Assembly: GCA_902782595.1 (NCBI GenBank)
Contig: CACZNW010000159.1
Location: forward strand, 1 to 6,613
Reading direction: 5' to 3'
Length of the DNA: 6,613 nucleotides
Source of the DNA: an uncultured Methanobrevibacter sp.
Lineage (GTDB): Archaea > Methanobacteriota > Methanobacteria > Methanobacteriales > Methanobacteriaceae
Positions 1-6,577 of this stretch are shown here, in pieces; positions within the stretch are counted from its first letter, which is position 1; each line of letters opens with the position of its first letter. The notes beneath the pieces were generated by a model that did not search any database, had not been told where the DNA came from, and worked only from the letters and a program-made list of their open reading frames with translations. The position numbers and the translations under genes were made by a program.

Positions 1-69
1 AAAAAAGTTAAATACCAAATAATATCCGGAAACAGTTTAAAAAACAAATCAGTAAAAATTAAAAAATAA
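1..69 (+). CDS. 3' end of an upstream adhesin-like protein (partial)
   Basis: Reading from base 1, 22 codons are open and end at TAA 67-69. The peptide contains VKYQIISGN followed by a lysine-rich end, with 8 Lys and no Asp or Glu in 22 residues. This resembles the last residues of the next gene's product (YKYKLAFAGDK, then Lys-rich to the end): the same strand-Gly-turn-strand ending of a basic Ig-like domain. I infer that it is the C-terminus of another secreted adhesin-like protein of the same basic-tail class, whose body lies before the window. It ends 47 bp before the next start, so co-transcription is possible. The fragment is too short to prove the family; an unrelated Lys-rich tail is the alternative. 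Confidence 0.6.
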   Translation, partial: KKVKYQIISGNSLKNKSVKIKK

Positions 70-89
70 GTAAAAAACATTTTTTTTAC
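70..89 (+). terminator. A/T hairpin with T-tract after the upstream gene
   Basis: Directly after the stop codon, GTAAAAAA (70-77) can pair with TTTTTTAC (82-89) across a 4-nt loop, and bases 80-87 form a run of eight T. Runs of T in the nontemplate strand are the usual archaeal terminator. The stem is almost all A:T, so it is weak and may allow read-through into the next gene. Confidence 0.4.
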
Positions 90-104
90 CTATTAAATCT
101 AACT

Positions 105-109
105 AGGTG
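105..109 (+). promoter_or_regulatory. Shine-Dalgarno site for the 1090-aa gene
   Basis: AGGTG lies 7 nt before the ATG at 117 and matches the GGAGGTGA core complementary to the archaeal 16S rRNA 3' end. It supports the ATG at 117 as the start. No convincing TATA box is placed to give a transcript beginning before this site. Weak A/T-rich candidates sit in the tail of the upstream gene (around 17-24 and 58-69), so read-through or a promoter inside that gene is likely. Confidence 0.65.
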
Positions 110-116
110 TTAAAAT

Positions 117-3100
117 ATGAATATTTGCAAAAATAATTTGATGATTATTTTATCCATTGTTTTAATATTATTTTTAAGTTTAAGTTGCACTTATGCTATT
201 TCTGATTCCAATGAAACTGTTGAGTTAGAAAATGATTTATCAGATTTCAATTCAATAGATTCAGATTGTCAAAACACTGATTTTAATAATGATGATACAA
301 GTTTAAATTCTGAGGATTTACAAGAAAATTTATTGGGCTCCAGTAATGATTCGGATGTTCTTGAAGCTCGTAGGTATGTGACTGTTGATAATTGGGATGA
401 TTTGAAAAAATTTGCTGAAGATGATGAAAATCTGTACACTATTACTCTAAAAGAAAATACAGTTTTTACACCTACTTCTCAAATTGTCTGCAATCAAAAA
501 ATTTCAATCCTTGGAAATAATGGTGTAGTAATAGGCACTAATGAGGAGTCTTCAGTTTCGGTTAGTCCGTTTGTTTTTAAGGCAGATGGAATAATTATTA
601 AGGATATTGCTTTTAAGTATATTTCTTCCAGAGCAATATATATTAAAGGTAATGCAACTATCTCCACTTGTTCTTTTAATCATATTGGAGGTAATTCCAT
701 TTGTCTTGATGGAGGTCATGTAAATGTTTATGACTGTAATTTCACAAATGGCGGCCAGGCCATTACAATATCTGGTAACGAGCATACGGGTCCTTATTAT
801 TCCTTTATGAATATATATAATTCAAGTTTTATTAATCTTAAAACGGGGGATGTAGGATACGCTGGTGCCATATGTAATTCTGGGCAGTTATTATTAGTTA
901 ATTGTAGTTTTATTAATAATAGGGCAGGTACTTGGGGAGGTTGTATTGCTTCCAATCCTACAACAAATATTACCATTTACAATTCTACTTTTGAAAATAA
1001 TGTTGCCGGATGGAATGGTGGTGCCATAAGTACATATAGTTATCTCCAGGTTTACAATACAATATTTAGGGGCAATAACTGTACTACCAATTATGGTGGA
1101 GGTGCTATTTTTGCTTTAACTTATGTTTCTGATGCGCATCTTTGGATTGTTAATTCAACTTTCGAAAATAATATTAATACGTGTTTTGAGACAAGTACTA
1201 TATCCACTGGTTTTTTAGGTAAAGGTGGAGCAATTTCAATTGGGGATTCAAGTACTTTAGATGTTTATAATTCCACTTTCATTGGTAATCTTGCAGCCAA
1301 TGGTCTTGCAATATGTTCATCCGGATATGAAGGCTATGGGGATCCTACAACCGTAATTGGTGGAAATACATTTATTAATCAAACTGGAGATTCTGAAACA
1401 TTGATGGGTAAAGCAACTGTTTATGGAAATACTTTCATTAATTCAAATGTTCATTATAATCTAAACAGTAGGTATTCAGTATTTTATTTGGGCCAATCCA
1501 GTTCTATCAATATTAATCTGGAAAATCCTTCATATTATGATTCTGATTTGTTAAGCAGAACTAACTTCACATTATTCATCAAAAATCCTGATGGCAGTGT
1601 GGTTACTGTGAAAATCAAAGGTGATGAGACTTATAAATTCACTCCATCTATTGCGGGAAAGTATACTTTTTATACTGAGTCCTCATCTTTTTCTAAAAGA
1701 AGTAGTAATTTAAGTGTAGTTGTTACTAATCTTGAAAGTCCTGTTATAAATGATGATAATTTTGCAGATTATTTTGAAAATATTAATGATTGGAAATCCA
1801 GTTATTCAACTTACAGGTTTAAAAACAATTTAATTTATAACAATACAATTTTTTTAGGTTCGTTAACTAATAAAAATATTATCTTTAATCAGAAATTAAA
1901 TATTGTCGGTAAGGAAGATAACTGTATAACAGACTGTACAATTAAATTGTCTTCCACAGCATCTGGTTCTCTAATCAAAGGTTTGAATATTAAAGCAAAT
2001 GCTGGATCAAAATCTTATATTGGTTACTCTTATATTGTTTTAGAAAAGGGAATTAAAGACATTAATTTAATTGATAATAATATTTTTATTGATAGGGCAG
2101 GTAGAATTATCAGTGCTATTGAATTAATTTCAGAGGATGATGCAATTTCAAATATCTCCATTTCTAACAATAATATTGTAATTAATTCCAGTGGAGAAAA
2201 TGTTTACGGTATTTATTTATCTTCCAGTAAAGCAGAATCTTTAAATAAAATCAGCATTGTTGGAAATAAGATTTTCATTAATGGTACTGAACATATTGAG
2301 GCTATTTATCTTTATAAAATAAGCGATTCAATTGTAAAAGATAATGTAATTGGAATTTCTGCAAATGGCAGTGAGGAAATCATTGATGCTTACGGAATTA
2401 ATGCATACGGTATTAGCGGTGTAAATGTAACCAATAATATTGTCAGCACAGAAAGTTCCCGGGCTGCTTATGGTGTTACATTATCTGAAAGCAATAAAGT
2501 GAATGTTCTGGATAATGAAATCAATGCGGATGGTATAAGTGCAATCGGTCTTGGCTTGACTGGCAGTTCTTCAAAGGATATTAATTTAATGAACAATGAT
2601 TTGACAGTTAATGCTGGTGATTATTCTTCAATAGGTACTTATGATGATAAGTTCGGCACAGGGGCTAATGGTATTGTTGTATCTGATGGTGCTAGTGCTA
2701 ATATTTACAATAATAAGTTAGAAGGTAATGCCAGTTCCATGAATACTGCAGGCGCAGGTAAAATTACCAACAGGCCAACTGTTGATCATGAACCAACTAT
2801 CGATAAGGTAATCACTAAATTTTCCTATACTCCAATTACTGTCTTTGCAGCTGCAAACATTGGGGAAAGTAATAATATTTACTTTAAGGTTAAATTGTTG
2901 GACAATTCTAATAATGTCATTAAGTCAAAAACTGTGATTATCAGAGTTGGTGGTGTTGATTATAAGGTCAGTACTGATTTGAATGGTATTGCTCAGTTAA
3001 GGGTAAATCTTCCTGTTGCAGGCACTTATGGATTTTCTGTTCGTTTTGATGGTGATGACTACTACAAAGCTTCTTCAGGCAATTATAATATTGCTGTAAA

Positions 3101-3389
3101 GAAAAACACTGTTAAAATTACTGTTAAAACCAAAAAAGTTAAAAAATCCAAATCCAAAAGGACAGTTAAATTTGTATTTAAAACTTCTAATAATAAGATT
3201 TTAAAATCCAAAAAGGTTAAATTAACCATCAATAAAAAGACATACACTGTCAAGACCAATAAGAAAGGTATCGCTACCTTTAAGGTTAAGTTGCCTAACA
3301 AAAAGAAAAGCTACAAATATAAACTGGCATTTGCAGGAGATAAAATGAATTCTGCCAAATCCCTGTCTGGTAAACTTAAAGTATATTAA
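117..3389 (+). CDS. Secreted adhesin-like protein, double beta-helix with basic Ig-like tail
   Basis: This 1090-residue protein is predicted to be exported and displayed at the cell surface, where such proteins are thought to mediate adhesion. Residues 1-27 are a Sec signal peptide (Lys near the N-terminus, long Ile/Leu core, TYA before the likely cut). Residues 29-84 form a linker with about 17 Asp/Glu and no Lys or Arg. Residues ~86-450 are a parallel beta-helix with Chlamydia Pmp-style motifs: GGCI 274, GGAI 301, GGAI 328 and GGAI 370, alternating with FINN 265, FENN 292, FRGN 317, FENN 349 and FIGN 388. Residues ~453-540 look like an Ig-like insert. Residues ~545-875 are a second helix of NosD/PbH1 type. 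Residues ~898-994 are an Ig-like domain (VGGVDYKVSTDLNG, then GDDYY). Residues ~995-1090 are a related domain with 33 Lys and one Asp. There is no C-terminal membrane segment, LPxTG-like motif or recognisable pseudomurein-binding repeat, so the basic tail is the likely wall-retention module (inference). More than 20 N-x-S/T sequons are present. The beta-helix fold resembles pectate lyases, but nothing points to catalysis. The ligand is unknown. Confidence 0.9.
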   Translation: MNICKNNLMIILSIVLILFLSLSCTYAISDSNETVELENDLSDFNSIDSDCQNTDFNNDDTSLNSEDLQENLLGSSNDSDVLEARRYVTVDNWDDLKKFAEDDENLYTITLKENTVFTPTSQIVCNQKISILGNNGVVIGTNEESSVSVSPFVFKADGIIIKDIAFKYISSRAIYIKGNATISTCSFNHIGGNSICLDGGHVNVYDCNFTNGGQAITISGNEHTGPYYSFMNIYNSSFINLKTGDVGYAGAICNSGQLLLVNCSFINNRAGTWGGCIASNPTTNITIYNSTFENNVAGWNGGAISTYSYLQVYNTIFRGNNCTTNYGGGAIFALTYVSDAHLWIVNSTFENNINTCFETSTISTGFLGKGGAISIGDSSTLDVYNSTFIGNLAANGLAICSSGYEGYGDPTTVIGGNTFINQTGDSETLMGKATVYGNTFINSNVHYNLNSRYSVFYLGQSSSININLENPSYYDSDLLSRTNFTLFIKNPDGSVVTVKIKGDETYKFTPSIAGKYTFYTESSSFSKRSSNLSVVVTNLESPVINDDNFADYFENINDWKSSYSTYRFKNNLIYNNTIFLGSLTNKNIIFNQKLNIVGKEDNCITDCTIKLSSTASGSLIKGLNIKANAGSKSYIGYSYIVLEKGIKDINLIDNNIFIDRAGRIISAIELISEDDAISNISISNNNIVINSSGENVYGIYLSSSKAESLNKISIVGNKIFINGTEHIEAIYLYKISDSIVKDNVIGISANGSEEIIDAYGINAYGISGVNVTNNIVSTESSRAAYGVTLSESNKVNVLDNEINADGISAIGLGLTGSSSKDINLMNNDLTVNAGDYSSIGTYDDKFGTGANGIVVSDGASANIYNNKLEGNASSMNTAGAGKITNRPTVDHEPTIDKVITKFSYTPITVFAAANIGESNNIYFKVKLLDNSNNVIKSKTVIIRVGGVDYKVSTDLNGIAQLRVNLPVAGTYGFSVRFDGDDYYKASSGNYNIAVKKNTVKITVKTKKVKKSKSKRTVKFVFKTSNNKILKSKKVKLTINKKTYTVKTNKKGIATFKVKLPNKKKSYKYKLAFAGDKMNSAKSLSGKLKVY
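981..1289 (+). repeat. Beta-helix coil repeat units (YNSTF-xxN)
   Basis: Three near-identical coding units begin at 981, 1152 and 1269. Each starts AATTC(T/A/C)ACTTT and encodes NSTF followed by ENN or GN. They are the DNA imprint of Pmp-like coils in the first beta-helix and could support recombination that changes coil number. The copies are diverged rather than exact. Confidence 0.55.
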
Positions 3390-3404
3390 AAAATTGAATT
3401 TTAT

Positions 3405-3432
3405 GGTGAATATTACTATTCACCCTTTTTTT
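3405..3432 (+). terminator. Hairpin plus T-tract terminator of the 1090-aa gene
   Basis: GGTGAATA (3405-3412) pairs perfectly with TATTCACC (3417-3424) over a TTAC loop. After a single C, seven T follow (3426-3432). It begins 15 nt after the stop codon. Further T runs at 3446-3452 (7) and 3505-3514 (10) could act as back-up stops, as multiple T-tracts often do in archaea. Confidence 0.8.
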
Positions 3433-3500
3433 ATATTAAAAACTATTTTTTTGGTAATGTGTTATTACTTTAAATTTGAAATCTTTTGTTGTTGTATCAT

Positions 3501-3535
3501 TCTATTTTTTTTTTGAGAATGTGCTGGTAAATGAA
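3501..3535 (+). repeat. Intergenic motif copy A: TCTA-T10-GAGA...TGGTAAAT
   Basis: TCTA, ten T, GAGA, then TGTGCTGGTAAAT (3520-3532). The same order recurs at 6425-6458 with TGTGGATGGTAAAT, and a looser version at 6227-6272 has TGGTAAGTGAATTG. All three copies are outside the genes. This copy lies about 40 bp before the TATA box of the downstream gene. Its function is unknown; the T run may also end transcription. Confidence 0.45.
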
Positions 3536-3551
3536 CTTGTCAAGTACTCAT
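3531..3551. promoter_or_regulatory. Dyad just upstream of the promoter, possible operator
   Basis: ACTTG (3535-3539) and CAAGT (3541-3545) are inverted around one T. The outer ATGA (3531-3534) and TCAT (3548-3551) are also inverted, with AC unpaired between CAAGT and TCAT. The dyad sits 24 bp upstream of the TATA box at 3575, where archaeal activators or repressors can bind. It is a single imperfect instance, so it may be chance. Confidence 0.3.
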
Positions 3552-3574
3552 GGAAAATATATATTAATTTAAAC

Positions 3575-3583
3575 TTATAAATA
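3575..3583 (+). promoter_or_regulatory. TATA box for the 863-aa gene
   Basis: TTATAAATA, preceded by AAAC, is a good archaeal TATA box. Placing it at about -27 puts the transcript start near 3605, leaving a leader of only about 14 nt with no Shine-Dalgarno site. An alternative is the AATATATATT stretch at about 3556-3565, which would start the transcript near 3586. Confidence 0.6.
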
Positions 3584-3618
3584 TTAAAATAATCTTAATC
3601 AATTAAAGATTTGAAAAT

Positions 3619-6210
3619 ATGATGAAACATAAGTATTTAATTATATTTTTACTGGTGATAATCTGTTTAACTAGTCTTAATCAGATTTATGCAGTAGGTG
3701 AGGATAACCAAACATTAACTGATGATACTCTCCTAGCTACGGCTATGGATGATTTTGAATTAGGCGATGATTATTTAACATCTGATAATATGAGTGCAGT
3801 ATCTGAAAATCAGAAAACCGACACCAAATTAAGTACTGACAATTCACAAAAAATTTATTATCAGGATGAAATCGATTACAGTGTTAATCTGCTTGATGCG
3901 AATAATGCTTCATTGAGCAATCAAAGATTAATCCTTGAAATTTCAAATGGTACATTCACTAAAAGTTATGATGGCATAACTGGTGAAAATGGAACTGCTG
4001 TGTTTAAAATCCAGTTAAATATTGGAACATTTATAGTTAAGGGCAGTTATAGTGGAAATGATGATTATAATCCAGCTGTTTTAAATGAAAAATTAACTGT
4101 ACTTCCAACAATTGAGTCCAGTGATTTGAACATATATACTTTTAAAAGGGAACCGTTTGTCGTAACTGTTTTTAAAAGCAATGGTGAGTATAGTGAAAAT
4201 ACCAAAGTCCGTTTCACGGTTGGCGGGAAAACATATGATGCTGTAACCGATTATTTTGGAAAAGCCGAATTGAATGTTAATCTTGATCCTGGCACATACA
4301 ATATTAAGACAACAGCAAACGGATGCACTGTGGAAAATAAAATTGAGGTTATCAACAAGGCATACACTATCAATAGAAGAAATTTCTACATGTATTTCAA
4401 CAGGGACGGGGTGCTTAAAGAGGAATACTCAAATGCAGTGCTTAAATTTGACGGAACTTTTGACGGATACGGCGTAATAACCATTAATGCACCAGCATAT
4501 ATTAAAGGGACCAATACTAAATTTATAAACACTGTTTTTCATTTGAACAGCAATGACATAACATTGGATAATGTTAACATGTATCTGACTGATTCTTTTG
4601 AGGATAATGAATATGAAGGTATTCTTATTGATGGAAATGGTGTTACAGTATCCAATGTATTCATGAATATCAGTGCCACTGATAAAAAAACGCTCGGAAT
4701 CTTTTCTTATGGTGATATGGACAACACTTTATGCAACCTTAAATTAGTCAATAATACTGTGATTTTCAATGCACAGGGCAACGGTTCATATTATTGGGGT
4801 GTTGCACTTACTTATACTGATGATGCATTAATATCCGGCAATAACATAACCTGTTCAATGCCTTTGAGAAGTGTTAATTGGGATGGTGGATTTTATGGTG
4901 GAATCAGCAGCGATTCCGTTGCGGGCGTTGCCATACAGTCCTCAGAGAATTTAAAATTTCAGAATAATTATGTCAAAGTTACCGGTAATTCAAATCAGGA
5001 TGGTTTTCCCACATTGGATGCGGTTCTCATTCATTCATGCGATAATGCAATAATATTCAATAACACTATCATTGAAGAGGATTTCAATACTCCAAACGGA
5101 ACTGATAATTACCTGTATGCGTTGGATGTTTACCTCTCCAATAATGTGAGTGTTTTATCTAATCAGATTCATCTCAATACTACTGGTGGTAAACTGGCTG
5201 CAGGAACTGCATATGGCATACAGGTGTCTGGTCCAGCTTCAAATTTCGTTATTGCATATAATAATATTTCAACTGTTAACAACGGTCCGAATATTGGTAT
5301 ATACTCACAGAATTCTGAGGGGGATACCACTCTTTTCATATTCAGCAATACCATTAATGTAACAGGTCTTGCAGGAGAACATAACTGGGCATTGGTTGCA
5401 GGAATTGAAGTTCAGGATACCAATGATACCATCTGGAACAATACGATTGAGGTTCACAATCGCGCCAACTCCACAACCGGAAACGCCTATGGAATAAGCT
5501 ATTCACAGAACACTTCCAGTAATCATACATATAATATTCAATATAATAAAATCAAAACAGACAGTAATTATGGCGTATATATTAATGCTGGCGGAACAAT
5601 TAAAAACACTACAGTTTCGAATAATGTTATTGTTACAAAGAATCATAAAGGTGATGATGCAGTCTATGTTAGGGGTGATGACAATTATGTTGGGGGAAAT
5701 ACCGGTGATGAATCATCTAATGTGGCTAGAGTTCCACAATGGCTTGCAAATGTATTAAAGCTCATGAATGCATTGAATTCAAAAGGAACCGGACATTCAA
5801 ACAGTACTGGAAACGGCACGGGAATTATAGATAGCGGACAAAATCAGGGCATTGCAGATAATGGGGGAAGTAATATTCTGCCTTTTAATGGTAATGGAGA
5901 TAGTAATGGAACCTCAACTTCAAATACTCACCACTCAACTCAAAATTCAGATAATGACCATGCTGCCAATGTTAAGTCCTCACAGGGAAGTGAACGGGAA
6001 AATTCAAATCCAGGATTGTCAGGAAATCCTATTTCAGGTCAGTCTTCATCAGGTGCAGGGTCCAGTGGATCAGTGGATGATGTGGTGGCATATGAAATTG
6101 AAAAATCCATCATTGATGCAACTACTGATAATGTTCTTTCAATTGTTATAGCTATTGTTGCAGTTCTTTTGCTGGCTATTGGTTACAGAAGACAAAAAAA
6201 TAAAAAGTAA
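3619..6210 (+). CDS. Membrane-anchored adhesin-like protein, Ig-like domains plus beta-helix
   Basis: This 863-residue protein is predicted to be exported and held in the membrane by its C-terminus, facing outward through the wall. Residues 1-25 are a signal peptide (MMKHK, hydrophobic core, IYA before the likely cut). Residues 26-75 are an acidic linker. Residues ~77-162 and ~165-246 are two Ig-like domains, recognisable by the GENGTAVFKIQL and GGKTYDAVTDYFGKAELNV segments and GNDDY, and related to the C-terminal domains of the preceding protein. Residues ~248-695 are a NosD/PbH1-type parallel beta-helix. Residues 703-719 form an amphipathic stretch (WLANVLKLMNAL) that may cap it. Residues ~720-822 are a Ser/Gly/Asn-rich low-complexity stalk. 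A juxtamembrane AYEIEK segment then precedes the membrane helix at ~839-856 and RRQKNKK, which would stay in the cytoplasm. There are more than 20 N-x-S/T sequons. ATG at 3619 and 3622 are both possible starts; neither has a Shine-Dalgarno site. Sampled lines are richer in G+C than those of the preceding gene, which may mean a separate origin. The ligand is unknown. Confidence 0.9.
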   Translation: MMKHKYLIIFLLVIICLTSLNQIYAVGEDNQTLTDDTLLATAMDDFELGDDYLTSDNMSAVSENQKTDTKLSTDNSQKIYYQDEIDYSVNLLDANNASLSNQRLILEISNGTFTKSYDGITGENGTAVFKIQLNIGTFIVKGSYSGNDDYNPAVLNEKLTVLPTIESSDLNIYTFKREPFVVTVFKSNGEYSENTKVRFTVGGKTYDAVTDYFGKAELNVNLDPGTYNIKTTANGCTVENKIEVINKAYTINRRNFYMYFNRDGVLKEEYSNAVLKFDGTFDGYGVITINAPAYIKGTNTKFINTVFHLNSNDITLDNVNMYLTDSFEDNEYEGILIDGNGVTVSNVFMNISATDKKTLGIFSYGDMDNTLCNLKLVNNTVIFNAQGNGSYYWGVALTYTDDALISGNNITCSMPLRSVNWDGGFYGGISSDSVAGVAIQSSENLKFQNNYVKVTGNSNQDGFPTLDAVLIHSCDNAIIFNNTIIEEDFNTPNGTDNYLYALDVYLSNNVSVLSNQIHLNTTGGKLAAGTAYGIQVSGPASNFVIAYNNISTVNNGPNIGIYSQNSEGDTTLFIFSNTINVTGLAGEHNWALVAGIEVQDTNDTIWNNTIEVHNRANSTTGNAYGISYSQNTSSNHTYNIQYNKIKTDSNYGVYINAGGTIKNTTVSNNVIVTKNHKGDDAVYVRGDDNYVGGNTGDESSNVARVPQWLANVLKLMNALNSKGTGHSNSTGNGTGIIDSGQNQGIADNGGSNILPFNGNGDSNGTSTSNTHHSTQNSDNDHAANVKSSQGSERENSNPGLSGNPISGQSSSGAGSSGSVDDVVAYEIEKSIIDATTDNVLSIVIAIVAVLLLAIGYRRQKNKK

Positions 6211-6226
6211 ATTATTTTAGTTATAA

Positions 6227-6272
6227 TCTATTTTTTTTCATTTTTTTATAACATTATATGGTAAGTGAATTG
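6227..6272 (+). repeat. Intergenic motif copy B: TCTA-T8...TGGTAAGTGAA
   Basis: TCTA (6227-6230) is followed by two T runs and then TGGTAAGTGAATTG (6259-6272). The last part matches TGGTAAATGAACTTG of copy A (3525-3539), and TTAC at 6274-6277 is inverted to GTAA at 6261-6264. It is looser than the other two copies because of the second T run and the longer gap. Confidence 0.35.
6231..6247 (+). terminator. Double T-tract terminator of the 863-aa gene
   Basis: Eight T, CA, then seven T lie 20 nt after the stop codon. No good hairpin precedes them; in archaea T runs alone can stop RNA polymerase. Confidence 0.65.
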
Positions 6273-6424
6273 ATTACATAATCCTTGAAGTTAGTGTTAA
6301 TTAAATAAAAATTAAATTCAAATTACTAATTTTAATGATGTGCCTTTCACATTAACGGAGAGGTTTTCATAAATCAACATCGTTTTTAACTCAACAGTAT
6401 ACATCAAATACTTTTCATATATGG

Positions 6425-6458
6425 TCTATTTTTTTGAGATTTACTGTGGATGGTAAAT
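6425..6458 (+). repeat. Intergenic motif copy C: TCTA-T7-GAGA...TGGTAAAT
   Basis: TCTA, seven T, GAGA, then TGTGGATGGTAAAT (6445-6458). It is the closest relative of the copy at 3501-3535, differing in T-run length and a few bases of spacing. Its end forms the left arm of the hairpin at 6448-6473. Confidence 0.45.
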
Positions 6459-6473
6459 TACTATTTATCGTCC
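6448..6473 (+). other. 11-bp RNA hairpin with tetraloop
   Basis: GGATGGTAAAT (6448-6458) pairs with ATTTATCGTCC (6463-6473) over a TACT loop. Two of the eleven pairs are G:U (6451 with 6470, 6453 with 6468), which pair only in + strand RNA; the - strand would have A:C mismatches there. This favours an RNA structure read from the + strand over a DNA-binding dyad. No T run follows directly, so it does not look like a simple terminator. Confidence 0.5.
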
Positions 6474-6549
6474 AAATGGTGACAACATGTTATCATCTAC
6501 TTTTCCAGATAACTTTTTATCAGCAAATTGTTGATGGTAATGTAAATTC

Positions 6550-6568
6550 TTTTTTTATTACTTTTTTT
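6550..6568 (+). terminator. Double T-tract before the next promoter
   Basis: Seven T (6550-6556) and seven T (6562-6568) are separated by ATTAC. Any transcript crossing the island would probably end here, just before the next TATA box. GTAAT at 6537-6541 is inverted to ATTAC at 6557-6561. Confidence 0.45.
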
Positions 6569-6577
6569 ATTATATTA

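Larger units (their letters stand above)
6341..6556 (+). other. GC-richer structured island: possible small RNA or gene relic
   Basis: This is the main content of the gene-free 403-bp end of the window. Hand counting gives about 30% G+C for 6341-6540, against about 15% for 6211-6340 and about 8% for 6541-6613. It contains an 11-bp hairpin (6448-6473), GTTATC/GATAAC (6489-6494 with 6508-6513), a small TCAGCA/TTGTTGA-type stem (6520-6534) and, at its left edge, ATGTG/CACAT (6338-6342 with 6348-6352). It is followed by two T runs. An A/T-rich stretch near 6298-6320 could hold its promoter. One + frame is stop-free from 6356 to 6583, closing at TAA 6584-6586, but it has no ATG until 6476, no usable ribosome site and no familiar motif beyond FTVDGK and VDGNVN. 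I cannot decide between a small RNA, a long leader or a decayed ALP fragment. Confidence 0.3.

Noticed and set aside
552..785. Minus-strand open frame of 77 codons within the first beta-helix
   Set aside because: It is antisense to well-conserved coil repeats, with no signal for its own expression.
978..1290. CRISPR-like repeats
   Set aside because: The units are diverged, in frame and unevenly spaced. They encode protein coils.
374..2740. Pectate lyase or other polysaccharide-degrading enzyme
   Set aside because: The fold is beta-helical, but I see no catalytic Asp/Arg cluster or calcium site. The repeats and flanking Ig-like domains fit an adhesin better.
3083..3301. Minus-strand hydrophobic open frame of 72 codons
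   Set aside because: It is the reverse reading of the Lys-rich tail: AAA/AAG codons read backwards as Phe/Leu. It has no independent ribosome site or promoter.
3505..3514. Ten-T run as a phase-variable homopolymer
   Set aside because: It is about 60 bp before the TATA box and outside any coding frame, so slippage would not switch a reading frame. A terminator or motif role is simpler.
5852..6151. Plus-strand open frame of 99 codons inside the Ser/Gly/Asn-rich stalk
   Set aside because: It is a shifted reading of a low-complexity coding stretch, Met/Gln/Leu-rich with no domain or start signal. The main frame is clearly the coding one.
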